From Plantibacter sp. ME-Dv--P-122b (lineage in GTDB: Bacteria; Actinomycetota; Actinomycetes; Actinomycetales; Microbacteriaceae), in contig NZ_JARVSC010000001.1 in NCBI RefSeq assembly GCF_030209375.1, forward strand, positions 62,001 through 126,000: 64,000 nucleotides of DNA, written 5' to 3'. The first letter of the stretch is position 1. Every line of letters starts with the position of its first letter. This document shows, piece after piece, positions 36,331 through 44,169 of this stretch. Below the pieces are notes generated by a model. It was not told the DNA's origin, did no database searches, and saw nothing but the letters and a program-made list of their open reading frames with translations. Made by a program: the position numbers and the translations under genes.

Positions 36331-36342
36331 ATTGTATACGAT
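36331..36342. promoter_or_regulatory. palindromic operator of the aromatic cluster, site 2
   Basis: ATTGTATACGAT differs from site 1 (34633-34644) at one base. It lies between hpaH (leftward) and the permease (rightward), so one bound repressor could control both promoters. Confidence 0.65.
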
Positions 36343-36401
36343 GTGGTGTACATTCTGGCGGTCCAATGGCGGGCCGCGACGGACAAAGGGGTCTCGAGAC
36401 A

Positions 36402-37775
36402 ATGACAACCGCATCTCTAACGCGAGCGACGACGCCCGCGGAACTCCGGCGCGTGGCCTTCGCCACCGTCATCGGCACCACGGTCGAGTGGTACGACTTC
36501 TTCCTCTACGCGAGCGCCGCCGGGCTCGTCTTCTCGCAGCTCTTCTTCCAGCCGGCAGGACCGCAGGCCGCGCTGCTGCTGTCGTTCGCGACCGTCGGCG
36601 TCAGCTTTCTGTTCCGGCCGCTCGGCGCGTTCGTCGCCGGGCACTTCGGCGACCGCATCGGCCGGAAGAAGATGCTCGTCATCACGCTCTTCCTCATGGG
36701 CGCAGCCACGACGCTCATCGGGCTGCTGCCGACGTACGACCAGATCGGGATCATCGCCCCCGCACTGCTCGTGTTCCTCCGCATCCTGCAGGGACTGTCG
36801 ACCGGCGGGGAGTGGGGCGGCGCCGTCCTCATGGCCGTCGAGCACGCTCCCACCGGTCGCCGCGGCCGGTTCGGTGCCTTCCCGCAGATCGGCGTCCCGA
36901 TCGGTCTCCTCCTCGCCTCCGGCATGCTCGCCCTCATGACGGGCGTGATCTCGCCCGGCGCGGCGTTCCTCGAGTGGGGCTGGCGGATCCCGTTCCTGCT
37001 GAGCTTCGTCCTGATCATCGTCGGCTACGTCGTGCGCCGGAAGGTCGACGAGAGCCCCGTCTTCGTCGCCCTCGCCCGCAACAAGGAGCGTCGCCGGGTC
37101 CCGATCGTCGAGCTCTTCCGCCACCACTGGCTGCTCGTGGTGCTCGCGGCGCTCACCTTCGCCGGCAACAACGCCGCCGGCTACATGACCACCGGCGGCT
37201 ACATCCAGAACTACGCGACGACGCCCCTCGCCGACGGCGGCCTGGTGGGCATGGAGCGGACGCCGGTGCTGCTCGCGGTGACCGGGTCGGCCATCGTCTG
37301 GCTGATCGTCACGTGGTTCGCGGGTTCGCTCTCCGACCGGATCGGCCGACGCAACACCTACATCATCGGGTGGGTCGCGTTCCTGGCCACCGTCTTCGTG
37401 CTCTTCCCGCTCGTGAACACCGGCGATCCGTGGTTGTTGTTCCTCGGGCTCGCCCTGTTCACGATCGGCAACGGCTTCACGTACGGGCCGCAGGCGGCGT
37501 ACTTCGCCGAGCTGTTCCCCGCCTCGATCCGGTACACGGGTGTGTCGGTCACCTACGCGATCGGCGCCATCCTCGGCGGGGCGTTCGCTCCGACGATCGC
37601 GACCTGGCTGGTGCAGGTGACGGGGTCGTCGACGAGTGTCGCGTTCTACATCGCCGGCATGCTCGTGATCGCCTTCGCGGCGACGCTCCTCCTGCGCGAC
37701 CGCACCGGCATCCCGCTCGGTGGCGAGGCGGAGGACGAGCAGAGCCGTGGTCAGATCTACGGCGCCCGCCGGTAG
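36402..37775 (+). CDS. MFS metabolite:H+ symporter (MHS family)
   Basis: A 457-residue, twelve-segment transporter. The start MTTASLTRAT follows AAAGGGG. MHS hallmarks: TTVEWYDFFLYASAAGLVF in helix 1, FGDRIGRKKML in loop 2-3, LQGLSTGGEWGGA in helix 4, and SDRIGRRNTY in the second half. Members carry organic acids such as shikimate, dicarboxylates or aromatic acids. Its position opposite hpaH and shared operator suggest uptake of hydroxyphenylacetate or a related acid; the substrate is inferred. Confidence 0.92.
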   Translation: MTTASLTRATTPAELRRVAFATVIGTTVEWYDFFLYASAAGLVFSQLFFQPAGPQAALLLSFATVGVSFLFRPLGAFVAGHFGDRIGRKKMLVITLFLMGAATTLIGLLPTYDQIGIIAPALLVFLRILQGLSTGGEWGGAVLMAVEHAPTGRRGRFGAFPQIGVPIGLLLASGMLALMTGVISPGAAFLEWGWRIPFLLSFVLIIVGYVVRRKVDESPVFVALARNKERRRVPIVELFRHHWLLVVLAALTFAGNNAAGYMTTGGYIQNYATTPLADGGLVGMERTPVLLAVTGSAIVWLIVTWFAGSLSDRIGRRNTYIIGWVAFLATVFVLFPLVNTGDPWLLFLGLALFTIGNGFTYGPQAAYFAELFPASIRYTGVSVTYAIGAILGGAFAPTIATWLVQVTGSSTSVAFYIAGMLVIAFAATLLLRDRTGIPLGGEAEDEQSRGQIYGARR

Positions 37776-37781
37776 CCCCGG

Positions 37782-38480
37782 TCAGACCGACGACGCGATG
37801 GTCGCGGCCCCCTCGATGAGGCGGGCCGCGATCTCGGTCTCGGGGCGGCTGCTGGAGACGTAGACGACCGCGAGGGCGGCGGCCGGCGAGCCGTGCGCGG
37901 CGAGCGGGGCCGCGACGGCGCGCAGACCGGTGATGACCTCGTCGTGGCTCGAGGCCCAACCCTGTTCGCGCACCACGGCCAGCTCGGCGCGGTGGTCGTC
38001 GTCGAGCGCGTCCGGCCATTGCGACTGCGACAGGCGGGATGCGATCGCCTTCCCGGGCGCGCCGAGACCGACCGGATGCCTGGTTCCGGGCCGCTGCGCG
38101 ATCGACCCCATCGTGTGCCGTGGTTCGACGCTGACGAGCGTGACGATCTCGTCGCCGTCCAGCAGCGTGAGGAAGCAGGTCATGCCGAGCTCGTTCGCGA
38201 TCGCCGTCAGCTCGGGCAGGGCGGCGGCCTGCAGATCGTGGGAGACGCCGGCGGCGAGGGCGGCCAGGCGTGATCCGAGCGCGATCCGTCCCGCACCGTC
38301 GCGGACGACCAGGCGGTGGTCTTCGAGCGTGCGCAGCAGTCGGTAGGTGACGCTGCGGTGCAGACCGAGCGTCGCGCTCAGGGCGTCGATCGTGAGCGGG
38401 GTGCGCGCGTCGGCCAGGACCTCGAGGATCCGGATGCCGCGCGAGAGCGTCTGGGAGTGGGCGCTCGTCGCTTCGGTCAC
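37782..38480 (-). CDS. IclR family transcriptional regulator
   Basis: A 232-residue regulator with N-terminal winged helix (SRGIRILEVLADARTPLTID, LHRSVTYRLLRTLEDH) and C-terminal effector domain (VGLGAPGKAIASRL, VREQGWASSHDE). The start codon is GTG 38480, 6 nt after TAGGGT (complement of 38487-38492), a leaderless arrangement. IclR proteins often control aromatic-acid genes and it lies convergent to the permease, 6 nt away, so it may act on the neighbouring cluster; target not proven. Confidence 0.9.
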   Translation of the reverse strand: MTEATSAHSQTLSRGIRILEVLADARTPLTIDALSATLGLHRSVTYRLLRTLEDHRLVVRDGAGRIALGSRLAALAAGVSHDLQAAALPELTAIANELGMTCFLTLLDGDEIVTLVSVEPRHTMGSIAQRPGTRHPVGLGAPGKAIASRLSQSQWPDALDDDHRAELAVVREQGWASSHDEVITGLRAVAAPLAAHGSPAAALAVVYVSSSRPETEIAARLIEGAATIASSV

Positions 38481-38504
38481 CCTCCGACCCTATCGACGAG
38501 CCCG

Positions 38505-38563
38505 CTGAGTCGCCCGGATCGGTGCGATTCTTCGTCGAAACCATGCAGCGTCGGGCGACTCAG
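38505..38563. repeat. 59-nt palindromic repeat, copy A
   Basis: Begins CTGAGTCGCCCGGATC and ends CGGGCGACTCAG, with 19-21-19 geometry; the perfect pairing extends to 16 bp (38501-38516 with 38552-38567). It lies between two minus-strand genes and contains the stop of the upstream one (38560-38562). Confidence 0.8.
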
Positions 38564-39444
38564 CGGGTGATCGGGTAGGCGACGAAGGCGAACCGCGAGC
38601 TGTCGGGGGACCAGCTGTTCACGTTGAGGGTGCCCTGCCCGCCGAACAGCGGGTAGCGGCGGAGCGGGGTCGCCCAGTCGTCGGTCGAGACGAGCCGGAC
38701 CTCGACGTCGAGGTCGGCCGGGTGTCCGATCGTGCCGGCGGGGAAGGCGATGTACGAGGCCAGGCGGGCGTCGGGGGAGAGGTGCGGGAACCAGTCGACG
38801 GTGTCGCTCACGACGAGCTGCTCGAGCTCGCCGCCGCCGTCGGGGATCCGCGCGAGCTGCGCATGGCCCGGGGCCGTGCCGAAGTGTTCCGTGTTGCAGA
38901 GCAGCCACCGGCCGTCGGGCGACCATTCCGGACCGTCGAGGTGGCCGTCGCCCGTGTCGAGGACGGTGACGGGGCCGCCGCCCTCGACCGCCGGAGCGAT
39001 CGCGAGTCGACCGGGGTGCTCGAAGCCTTCGAGCTCGACGTATGCGATCCGTGTGCCGTCCGGGGAGACGCCGTGGAGGAAGTGCCATCGGTCGTCGTCG
39101 GCGGTGAGCTTCGTGACCGGCCCACCGGAGAGCGCGCCGCGGTAGATGTGACCGTCCATCGCCGAGAGGAGGATGTGTTCGCCGTCGGGCTCGAGGACGT
39201 GGTCGTTGTTCAGCTCGGGAAGGCCGTGGAACTCGATCGGCGTGAGCCCTGCGGTCGGGTCGTCGACCGTGAGTGCCCAGAGTCGCCCGTTGCCGTTGAG
39301 GAGCAGCGTCCGGCCGTCGAGGGACCAGTTCGGCGCTTCGAGGAGGAGCTCGTCGGTCTCGAAGAGGAGGGCGGGCGCATCATCGTTCGGCCCGCCGAGC
39401 AGGACGCTGGAACGCTGGCCGGGGGCGAGGGCGCGGAAGGTCAT
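38560..39444 (-). CDS. TolB-like/PD40 beta-propeller protein
   Basis: A 294-residue beta-propeller built of PD40-type repeats: LEAPNWSLDGRTLLLNGNG, HVLEPDGEHILLSAMDG, HGVSPDGTRIAYVEL, PEWSPDGRWLLCNT and NSWSPDSSRFAFVAY. No signal peptide is evident, so unlike TolB it is probably cytoplasmic. Such proteins act as binding platforms or in carbohydrate metabolism; function here is unknown. Confidence 0.85.
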   Translation of the reverse strand: MTFRALAPGQRSSVLLGGPNDDAPALLFETDELLLEAPNWSLDGRTLLLNGNGRLWALTVDDPTAGLTPIEFHGLPELNNDHVLEPDGEHILLSAMDGHIYRGALSGGPVTKLTADDDRWHFLHGVSPDGTRIAYVELEGFEHPGRLAIAPAVEGGGPVTVLDTGDGHLDGPEWSPDGRWLLCNTEHFGTAPGHAQLARIPDGGGELEQLVVSDTVDWFPHLSPDARLASYIAFPAGTIGHPADLDVEVRLVSTDDWATPLRRYPLFGGQGTLNVNSWSPDSSRFAFVAYPITR

Positions 39445-39466
39445 GCGCCCATCGTCCTCCAGTCCG

Positions 39467-39502
39467 TCGTGATCCGGGAGGATCGTTCCTCCCGGATCAC
39501 GA
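39467..39502. terminator. 16-bp perfect stem with 4-nt loop
   Basis: TCGTGATCCGGGAGGA (39467-39482) pairs perfectly with TCCTCCCGGATCACGA (39487-39502) around TCGT. It lies just downstream of the NADP oxidoreductase-like gene on the minus strand, a strong intrinsic-terminator-like stem without a clear U-tract. Confidence 0.8.
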
Positions 39503-39510
39503 TCCGACGA

Positions 39511-40083
39511 CTACTTGACGAGCGCGAACCCGGCGGTCCAGGAGATCTGCTCCGACGCCGCCAGCGTGAGCTGCAGGAAGCCGATCGCCTCGAGTTCGTG
39601 GGCGCGCTTGAGGGACCCGGCGTCGACGGCCTCGAGGCCACCGGCGGTCACGAGCTGCTGGAGTGCGGCCTTGGCGTCGGCGTCGTCTCCGGCGATGAGG
39701 ACCGTGGTGGCCACGTCGCCGACCTGCTTCGCGGCGAGGGTCGCGGCGAAGTTCGTGTTGAAGGCCTTGAGGACGTGGGAGGTCGGGAGCTTGGCCTGCA
39801 ACTCCGCTGCAGCCGAGCTGCCGGCGGGGACGGTGAGCGCGTCGAAGGTCGAGAAGTCGAGGGGGTTGGTGATGTCGACGACGACCTTGCCCGCGAGCTG
39901 GTCGGCGTACTGCTCGACGATCGTCGCGAGTGCCGGGTAGGGGACCGCGAGGACGACGACGTCGCCGGTGATCGTGCCGGTCTCGGCCGACCCGAGGTGG
40001 TCGACGGAGGCGCCGCCTGCTGCGAGGACGCCGGCGATGGCGCTGCCCATGTTGCCGGTTCCGAAGATGGTGACGTTCGTCAT
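39511..40083 (-). CDS. NADP oxidoreductase (F420-dependent type) family protein
   Basis: A 190-residue protein. Rossmann motif TIFGTGNMGSAIAGVLAAGG at the N-terminus, VVLAVPYPAL, then DITNPLDFSTF and LKAFNTNF, typical of the F420-dependent NADP reductase-like family; many members use other substrates. AAGGAG precedes ATG. It diverges from a MarR regulator with two dyad operators between, so it is the probable target of that regulator. Confidence 0.88.
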   Translation of the reverse strand: MTNVTIFGTGNMGSAIAGVLAAGGASVDHLGSAETGTITGDVVVLAVPYPALATIVEQYADQLAGKVVVDITNPLDFSTFDALTVPAGSSAAAELQAKLPTSHVLKAFNTNFAATLAAKQVGDVATTVLIAGDDADAKAALQQLVTAGGLEAVDAGSLKRAHELEAIGFLQLTLAASEQISWTAGFALVK

Positions 40084-40124
40084 GACGATGCTCCTTCTCG
40101 TGGCCGGATGGTCACGGGTCAATT

Positions 40125-40171
40125 GGTTGTTGGTACAACTAATGTAACACCGGTTAGTTGTAGGCGCAACT
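40125..40171. promoter_or_regulatory. twin MarR-type operators
   Basis: Two 16-bp dyads of the form RGTTGT-N4-RCAACT: GGTTGT/ACAACT at 40125-40140 and AGTTGT/GCAACT at 40156-40171. Their centres are 31 bp apart, about three helical turns, so two dimers would bind the same face. The second dyad abuts the TACGCT -10 (40177-40182) of the MarR gene. Confidence 0.75.
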
Positions 40172-40188
40172 ATTGCTACGCTGGAGTC

Positions 40189-40671
40189 ATGACCGAGACA
40201 CGATGGCTGAGCGACGACGAGCAACGCTCCTGGGTGCGCTTCGCCGCGGTGCTCGAACTCCTGCCGGCCGCGCTCGACCTCCAGCTCACGCGGGACGAGC
40301 ACCTGACGCACTTCGACTACTTCACACTCGCGATGCTGTCCGAGACGCCGGACCGCACGCTGCGCACCTCGGCGCTCGCGGCCCGGACGAACGCGACGCT
40401 GCCCCGCTTGTCGCGGGTGCTGACGCGGTTGGAGGAGGCCGGCTTCGTGGCGCGGACGCCGTGCCCGGAGGATCGACGGGCGACGAACGTGACGCTCACC
40501 GACGCGGGCTGGGACAAGGTCGTGCAGTCCGCGCCGGGTCACGTCGAGCACGTGCGGTCCCTGGTCCTCGACGCACTGACGCCGGCGCAGATCGAGCAGC
40601 TCGGCGAGATCTCCGCCGCCCTCCTGACGAAGCTCGACCCCCACGGGCGGATGTTCGCCAGCGAGGCCTGA
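40189..40671 (+). CDS. MarR family transcriptional regulator
   Basis: A 160-residue winged-helix regulator: DEHLTHFDYFTLAMLSE, ALAARTNATLPRLSRVLTRL (recognition helix) and the wing CPEDRRATNVTLTDAG. ATG is 6 nt after TACGCT, leaderless. Two strong dyads lie immediately upstream, between it and the divergent NADP oxidoreductase gene, so autorepression and control of that gene are likely. A third related site precedes the dioxygenase operon at 13195. Confidence 0.93.
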   Translation: MTETRWLSDDEQRSWVRFAAVLELLPAALDLQLTRDEHLTHFDYFTLAMLSETPDRTLRTSALAARTNATLPRLSRVLTRLEEAGFVARTPCPEDRRATNVTLTDAGWDKVVQSAPGHVEHVRSLVLDALTPAQIEQLGEISAALLTKLDPHGRMFASEA

Positions 40672-40765
40672 TCTCCGTCACCTGGGGGATTCGCGGCGCT
40701 CGAGGGCTGCGTAGCGTGGGGTTCTACGTCGCTGACACCACCGAGCGCGACGCGGATCGGAGTGA

Positions 40766-41050
40766 ATGATGACCGGATCGACGCAGCCCGAACCTGCACC
40801 ACACGGGGACGAGGTGCCCCAGGACGTTCCCGCCTCGACGGAGCCAGAGTCGACGCCGCCACCAACGTCGCTCAACGGCGGGACGACCTCCGTCTGGTAC
40901 TTCGTCGGCGCCACGTTCCTCTTCGCCGGGCCCCTGATCTTCGGCTTCGACGACTTCGGGTTCTTCCGGATCATCACCCTCGTCCTCGGGGCGGTGCTCA
41001 TGGTCGCCGGATTCGTCGTCCTGCGACGCGAGAGCGGCAAGCGGTCCTGA
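40766..41050 (+). CDS. small two-helix membrane protein
   Basis: A 94-residue protein. The first 40 residues are Pro/Glu/Thr-rich and disordered; then two membrane segments (WYFVGATFLFAGPLIFGF and IITLVLGAVLMVAGFVVL) and a basic tail. No family recognised. Start ATG 40766 or 40769; CGGAG lies upstream. Confidence 0.65.
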   Translation: MMTGSTQPEPAPHGDEVPQDVPASTEPESTPPPTSLNGGTTSVWYFVGATFLFAGPLIFGFDDFGFFRIITLVLGAVLMVAGFVVLRRESGKRS

Positions 41051-41078
41051 GGTCGCTGACGCCGGGCCAGCCCGCCAA

Positions 41079-41158
41079 CCGTTCAGCCGGCGAGCCGTTC
41101 AACCGGCGAGCCGTTCAGCCCGCGAGCCGTTCAATCGGCGAGCCGTTCAATCGGCGAG
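41079..41158. repeat. tandem repeat, five 16-bp units
   Basis: Five head-to-tail copies of CCGTTCARYCGGCGAG: 41079, 41095, 41111, 41127, 41143 (starts); the third has one change (CCCGCGAG). The last copy contains the stop codon and final codons of the aminotransferase gene on the minus strand. Unit length 16 is not a multiple of 3, so copy number changes would alter only the downstream part. Confidence 0.9.
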
Positions 41159-42355
41159 GAAGGCCCTGATGCCGTCGAGCAGGCGGTCGACGTCCTCGTC
41201 CGAGGTGTACGGGGCGACGCCGACGCGGAGGCCTCCGACGTCGTCGAGGCCCAGCGCCGCGAACGGCTCGACCGCGTAGAACGAGCCAGCCGGTGCGAGG
41301 ACGTCGCGCGCGGCGAGGAAAGCGGCCGCGTCGGCGGAACGCCTGCCCGGGAACGTCATGAACAGCGTCGCCGTGCGCTCGGCGGCTTGCGAGTGCAGCT
41401 CGACGAGCGGGCCGAGCTCCGCGAGGGCGTCCTCGATGCGGGTGCGCAGCGCGAGTTCCCGTTCGTGGACGGCTGCGGCGGAGGCCACCAGGCGGTCGCG
41501 CCTCGTCGTGGCATCACCGGGGTCGATCGACGCGAGCACGCCGATGGCCGCCGTCACGCCGGCCATGAGCTCGTAGGGCAGCGTGCCGAATTCGAAGCGC
41601 TCCGGCACCACGTTCGTCGACGGCAGCAGCTTGTCGGGGTGGATCGACTCGAGCAGCGCGGGCGACGCGGCGAGGACGCCGCAGTGCGGCCCGAAGAACT
41701 TGTACGGCGAGCAGACGAAGAAGTCGGCGCCGAGGACCTCGACGTCGACGACGTGGTGCGCCGTGTAGTGGACGCCGTCGACCCAGACGAGCGCGTCGAC
41801 CGCGTGTGCCCGGTCGGCGATCGTCCGCACCGGCGGGATGGTGCCGAGGAGGTTCGATGCAGCTGTCACGGCGACGAGCTTCGTCCGTTCGGTGACGAGG
41901 GCGTCGAGGTCCGCGAGGTCGAGCTCACCCGTCGCCGGGTCCAGGTCGATCCAACGAACGGTCGCACCCGCGCGGTCGGCCGCCTGCACCCACGGGCGCA
42001 CGTTCGCGTCGTGGTCGAGCCGGGAGAGGACGATCTCGTCCCCGGCGATCCAGCCGCGCGACAGGTGCCTCGAGAAGTCGTACGTCAGCTGGGTCGCGCT
42101 GCGGCCGTAGACGATGCCGCGTGGATCGGCGGCGAGGAGGTCGGCGCACGCGGCGCGGAAGGCGGTCACGGCGTCGTCCGCCCGACGCTCGGAGGCGACC
42201 GAGGAACCTCGGTTGGACAGTGGCCCGGTGAAAGTGTCGAGGATGGCCTGGCCGACGGCGAGCGGCGTCTGGGTGCCGCCGGGGCCGTCGAAGTGGGCGA
42301 TGCCCGAGGCGAGGGAAGGGAACGCGGTGCGGAGGAGGGCGACGTCGAGGGTCAT
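41147..42355 (-). CDS. aminotransferase class V/cysteine desulfurase-like protein
   Basis: A 402-residue PLP enzyme starting MTLDVALLRTAFPSL. Motifs: HFDGPGGTQTP near the N-terminus, VWVDGVHYTAHH (cofactor Asp), and CSPYKFFGPHCG with the PLP Lys. This is the subfamily labelled cysteine-desulfurase-like; actual reaction unknown. CAGGAT (complement of 42362-42367) is 6 nt before ATG. The 3' end runs into the 16-bp tandem repeat, which supplies the stop. Confidence 0.88.
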   Translation of the reverse strand: MTLDVALLRTAFPSLASGIAHFDGPGGTQTPLAVGQAILDTFTGPLSNRGSSVASERRADDAVTAFRAACADLLAADPRGIVYGRSATQLTYDFSRHLSRGWIAGDEIVLSRLDHDANVRPWVQAADRAGATVRWIDLDPATGELDLADLDALVTERTKLVAVTAASNLLGTIPPVRTIADRAHAVDALVWVDGVHYTAHHVVDVEVLGADFFVCSPYKFFGPHCGVLAASPALLESIHPDKLLPSTNVVPERFEFGTLPYELMAGVTAAIGVLASIDPGDATTRRDRLVASAAAVHERELALRTRIEDALAELGPLVELHSQAAERTATLFMTFPGRRSADAAAFLAARDVLAPAGSFYAVEPFAALGLDDVGGLRVGVAPYTSDEDVDRLLDGIRAFLAD

Positions 42356-42433
42356 GCGTCCATCCTGCCGCGCCACGAGCCAGAACGTGCGGACCAGGGG
42401 AGCGAGCACGCCATCGCTTGATACAGTGCGTGT

Positions 42434-42544
42434 GTGTCCATGCTCATCGCTCCGCCCCGTGTCGGGCGTCTGGAGGTCGTCGGCGTCCGCAACGCCGGCC
42501 CGAGAGAGTGGCGCACCCGGTCGACCACCTCGCCCACCCGGTGA
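42434..42544 (+). CDS. possible leaderless leader ORF upstream of the FBP gene (36 aa)
   Basis: GTG 42434 lies exactly 6 nt after TACAGT (42422-42427), the same geometry as the leaderless genes here. The frame reads MSMLIAPPRVGRLEVVG, then an Arg/Thr/Ser-rich end, stopping at 42542-42544. ATG 42440 is in frame too. 67 nt after its stop a CCCTCCGC/GCGGAGGG hairpin (42612-42640) precedes the FBP start at 42686. It may be a translated leader controlling the FBP gene; coding status is not proven. Confidence 0.4.
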   Translation: MSMLIAPPRVGRLEVVGVRNAGPREWRTRSTTSPTR

Positions 42545-42685
42545 GGACGTCGGCCTCGTCCGTCGCGCTCGTCCGAGCGACGACGACGACGGGGCCGCGC
42601 ACCCTGACGTACCCTCCGCAGCGCCCAGCCGCGCGGAGGGTCTCTCCGCCGTCGCCACGACGGCCCAGCCGAAACCGGTGAACCC

Positions 42686-43180
42686 ATGATCCCCCTGAAC
42701 GAATCCCAGATCCGAGCCTCCTTCGTCAACGCGTCACGCAAGGAGGTCAGTGACGTGAGCCTGCCCGTCGACCTCGATTCCATCGACTTCGAGGTGCGTG
42801 ACTTCCTCGGGTGGCGCGACAAGAAGCTGCCGCGACGCGCGTATGTGGTCACGATTGTCGACGGCGAACCCGTCGGCATCCTGCTCCGGCAGGCTGACGC
42901 GATGCCCCGCACCCGGCCGCAGTGCGCATGGTGCCAGGACATCACGCTCAGCAACGACGTCGTGTTCTACAGCGCGAAGCGGGCCGGACAGGCAGGCAAG
43001 AACGGCGACACCGTCGGGACGCTCGTCTGCGCCGACTTCCAGTGCTCGGCCAACGTGCGGAAGCTGCCGCCGCTCGCCTACGTCGGCTTCGACGCCGAGG
43101 CTGCCCGCCAGGAGCGGATCGCGACGCTGAGCGTCCGTGCCGCCTCCTTCGCCTCCTCGGTCCTGAACGGCGTCGGCTGA
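42686..43180 (+). CDS. FBP-domain protein (FusB-like EF-G-binding treble-clef)
   Basis: A 164-residue protein starting MIPLNESQIRASF. The C-terminal part has four Cys in two pairs, QCAWCQDI and VCADFQCSANVR, forming the treble-clef zinc finger of the FBP_C family. Related FusB/FusC proteins of firmicutes bind elongation factor G and rescue it from fusidic acid; chromosomal actinobacterial members have no settled role. It has a long 5' region (about 250 nt) holding a possible leader ORF and a hairpin. Confidence 0.85.
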   Translation: MIPLNESQIRASFVNASRKEVSDVSLPVDLDSIDFEVRDFLGWRDKKLPRRAYVVTIVDGEPVGILLRQADAMPRTRPQCAWCQDITLSNDVVFYSAKRAGQAGKNGDTVGTLVCADFQCSANVRKLPPLAYVGFDAEAARQERIATLSVRAASFASSVLNGVG

Positions 43181-43184
43181 GCAC

Positions 43185-43243
43185 CTGAGTCGCCCGGATC
43201 TGCACGAAATCCGCCCGATTTCGCGCAGATTCGGGCGACTCAG
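43185..43243. repeat. 59-nt palindromic repeat, copy B
   Basis: Left arm CTGAGTCGCCCGGATCTGC (43185-43203), right arm GCAGATTCGGGCGACTCAG (43225-43243), one wobble mismatch; the 21-nt centre forms a further CGAAATC/GATTTCG stem. The right arm contains the stop of the DUF559 gene. Confidence 0.9.
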
Positions 43244-44115
43244 CGGCCGGTGAGGGCGGCGCGCACCGAGGCGACGACGGCGCGGAGGTCACGGAGATCG
43301 TCGGCCGTCAGCTCGATGACCGTCCAACCCGCGGCGCGCAGGCGGTTGGAGCGAGCACGGTCCTTGCGCCACCGGTCGACCTCGACCCGGTGGTAGTCGC
43401 CCTGGTACTCGATGACGATCCGCGCTGCACGGTGACAGAGGTCGGCGCGGGCGAGGAACGAACCGTTCGCCGCCCGGATCTCCTGGTTCGGTTCGAAGCC
43501 GGTGACGCCTCCGCGGACGAGCGCGACGCGGACGATGGACTCGGGCGGTGATTCCGCGCGGTGATCGAGCAGCGGGAGTGCGGCGGCGATGGCTCCACGG
43601 CCGCGCCGACTCGGATAGCGGACTGCAGCCTCCTCCAGCTCGGCCAGGCCTGCGGTACCGGTCCGAAGCAGGTGGTCGCCTGTTGCGACGAGATCGGCGA
43701 GCGGGAGCGTCGCGGCCAGGTCGAGCCACGTTCGAACAGGACTCGTCAGCCTGATGTCGCCGCGGACGATCACGTCGTCCGCTTCATCGATCGTGACCGA
43801 CCGGCCGGCGATCCCGGCGGCGTGCGGAGCGCGGGCCGGCGCGGCCACGGCGAGGTCGAGGCGATCGGGAGTGGAGAGCCGGTACGGGAGCGGCAGCCCG
43901 AGCAGGAGCGCAGCGGTCGGACCGCAGACGAAGACCCGGTCGGACAGGCGGTGGAGGAACGCACGACAACGATCCTCGACCGTCTCCACCGGGCGGGTGG
44001 ACCGGATGCCGTGACCCGGTTTCGCGAGCCGACGACTGCGGAGTTCGCCGGGGGTCCTGCTGCTGCGGAGCGCGTCACCGACGGGGAACGGTCCGTCCGG
44101 AAGCTCAGCTGGCAT
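43240..44115 (-). CDS. DUF559 (Vsr-like endonuclease fold) domain protein
   Basis: A 291-residue protein. The N-terminal two thirds resemble AbiEi-type/winged-helix proteins (VCGPTAALLLGLPLPYRL, VRTWLDLAATLPLADLV). The C-terminal ~95 residues are a DUF559 domain with the putative nuclease core ADLCHRAARIVIEYQGDYH and DRWRKDRARSNRLRAAGW. DUF559 is related to very-short-patch endonucleases; biological role unsettled. Start MPAELPDG is chosen because upstream codons carry no family pattern. Near-identical 59-nt palindromes lie at both ends of the gene. Confidence 0.85.
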   Translation of the reverse strand: MPAELPDGPFPVGDALRSSRTPGELRSRRLAKPGHGIRSTRPVETVEDRCRAFLHRLSDRVFVCGPTAALLLGLPLPYRLSTPDRLDLAVAAPARAPHAAGIAGRSVTIDEADDVIVRGDIRLTSPVRTWLDLAATLPLADLVATGDHLLRTGTAGLAELEEAAVRYPSRRGRGAIAAALPLLDHRAESPPESIVRVALVRGGVTGFEPNQEIRAANGSFLARADLCHRAARIVIEYQGDYHRVEVDRWRKDRARSNRLRAAGWTVIELTADDLRDLRAVVASVRAALTGR

Positions 44116-44169
44116 CCCTTCACTGTGCCTGCGCCGAGTGGTTCCCCGTCCACGTTCTCCACAGGTCCA

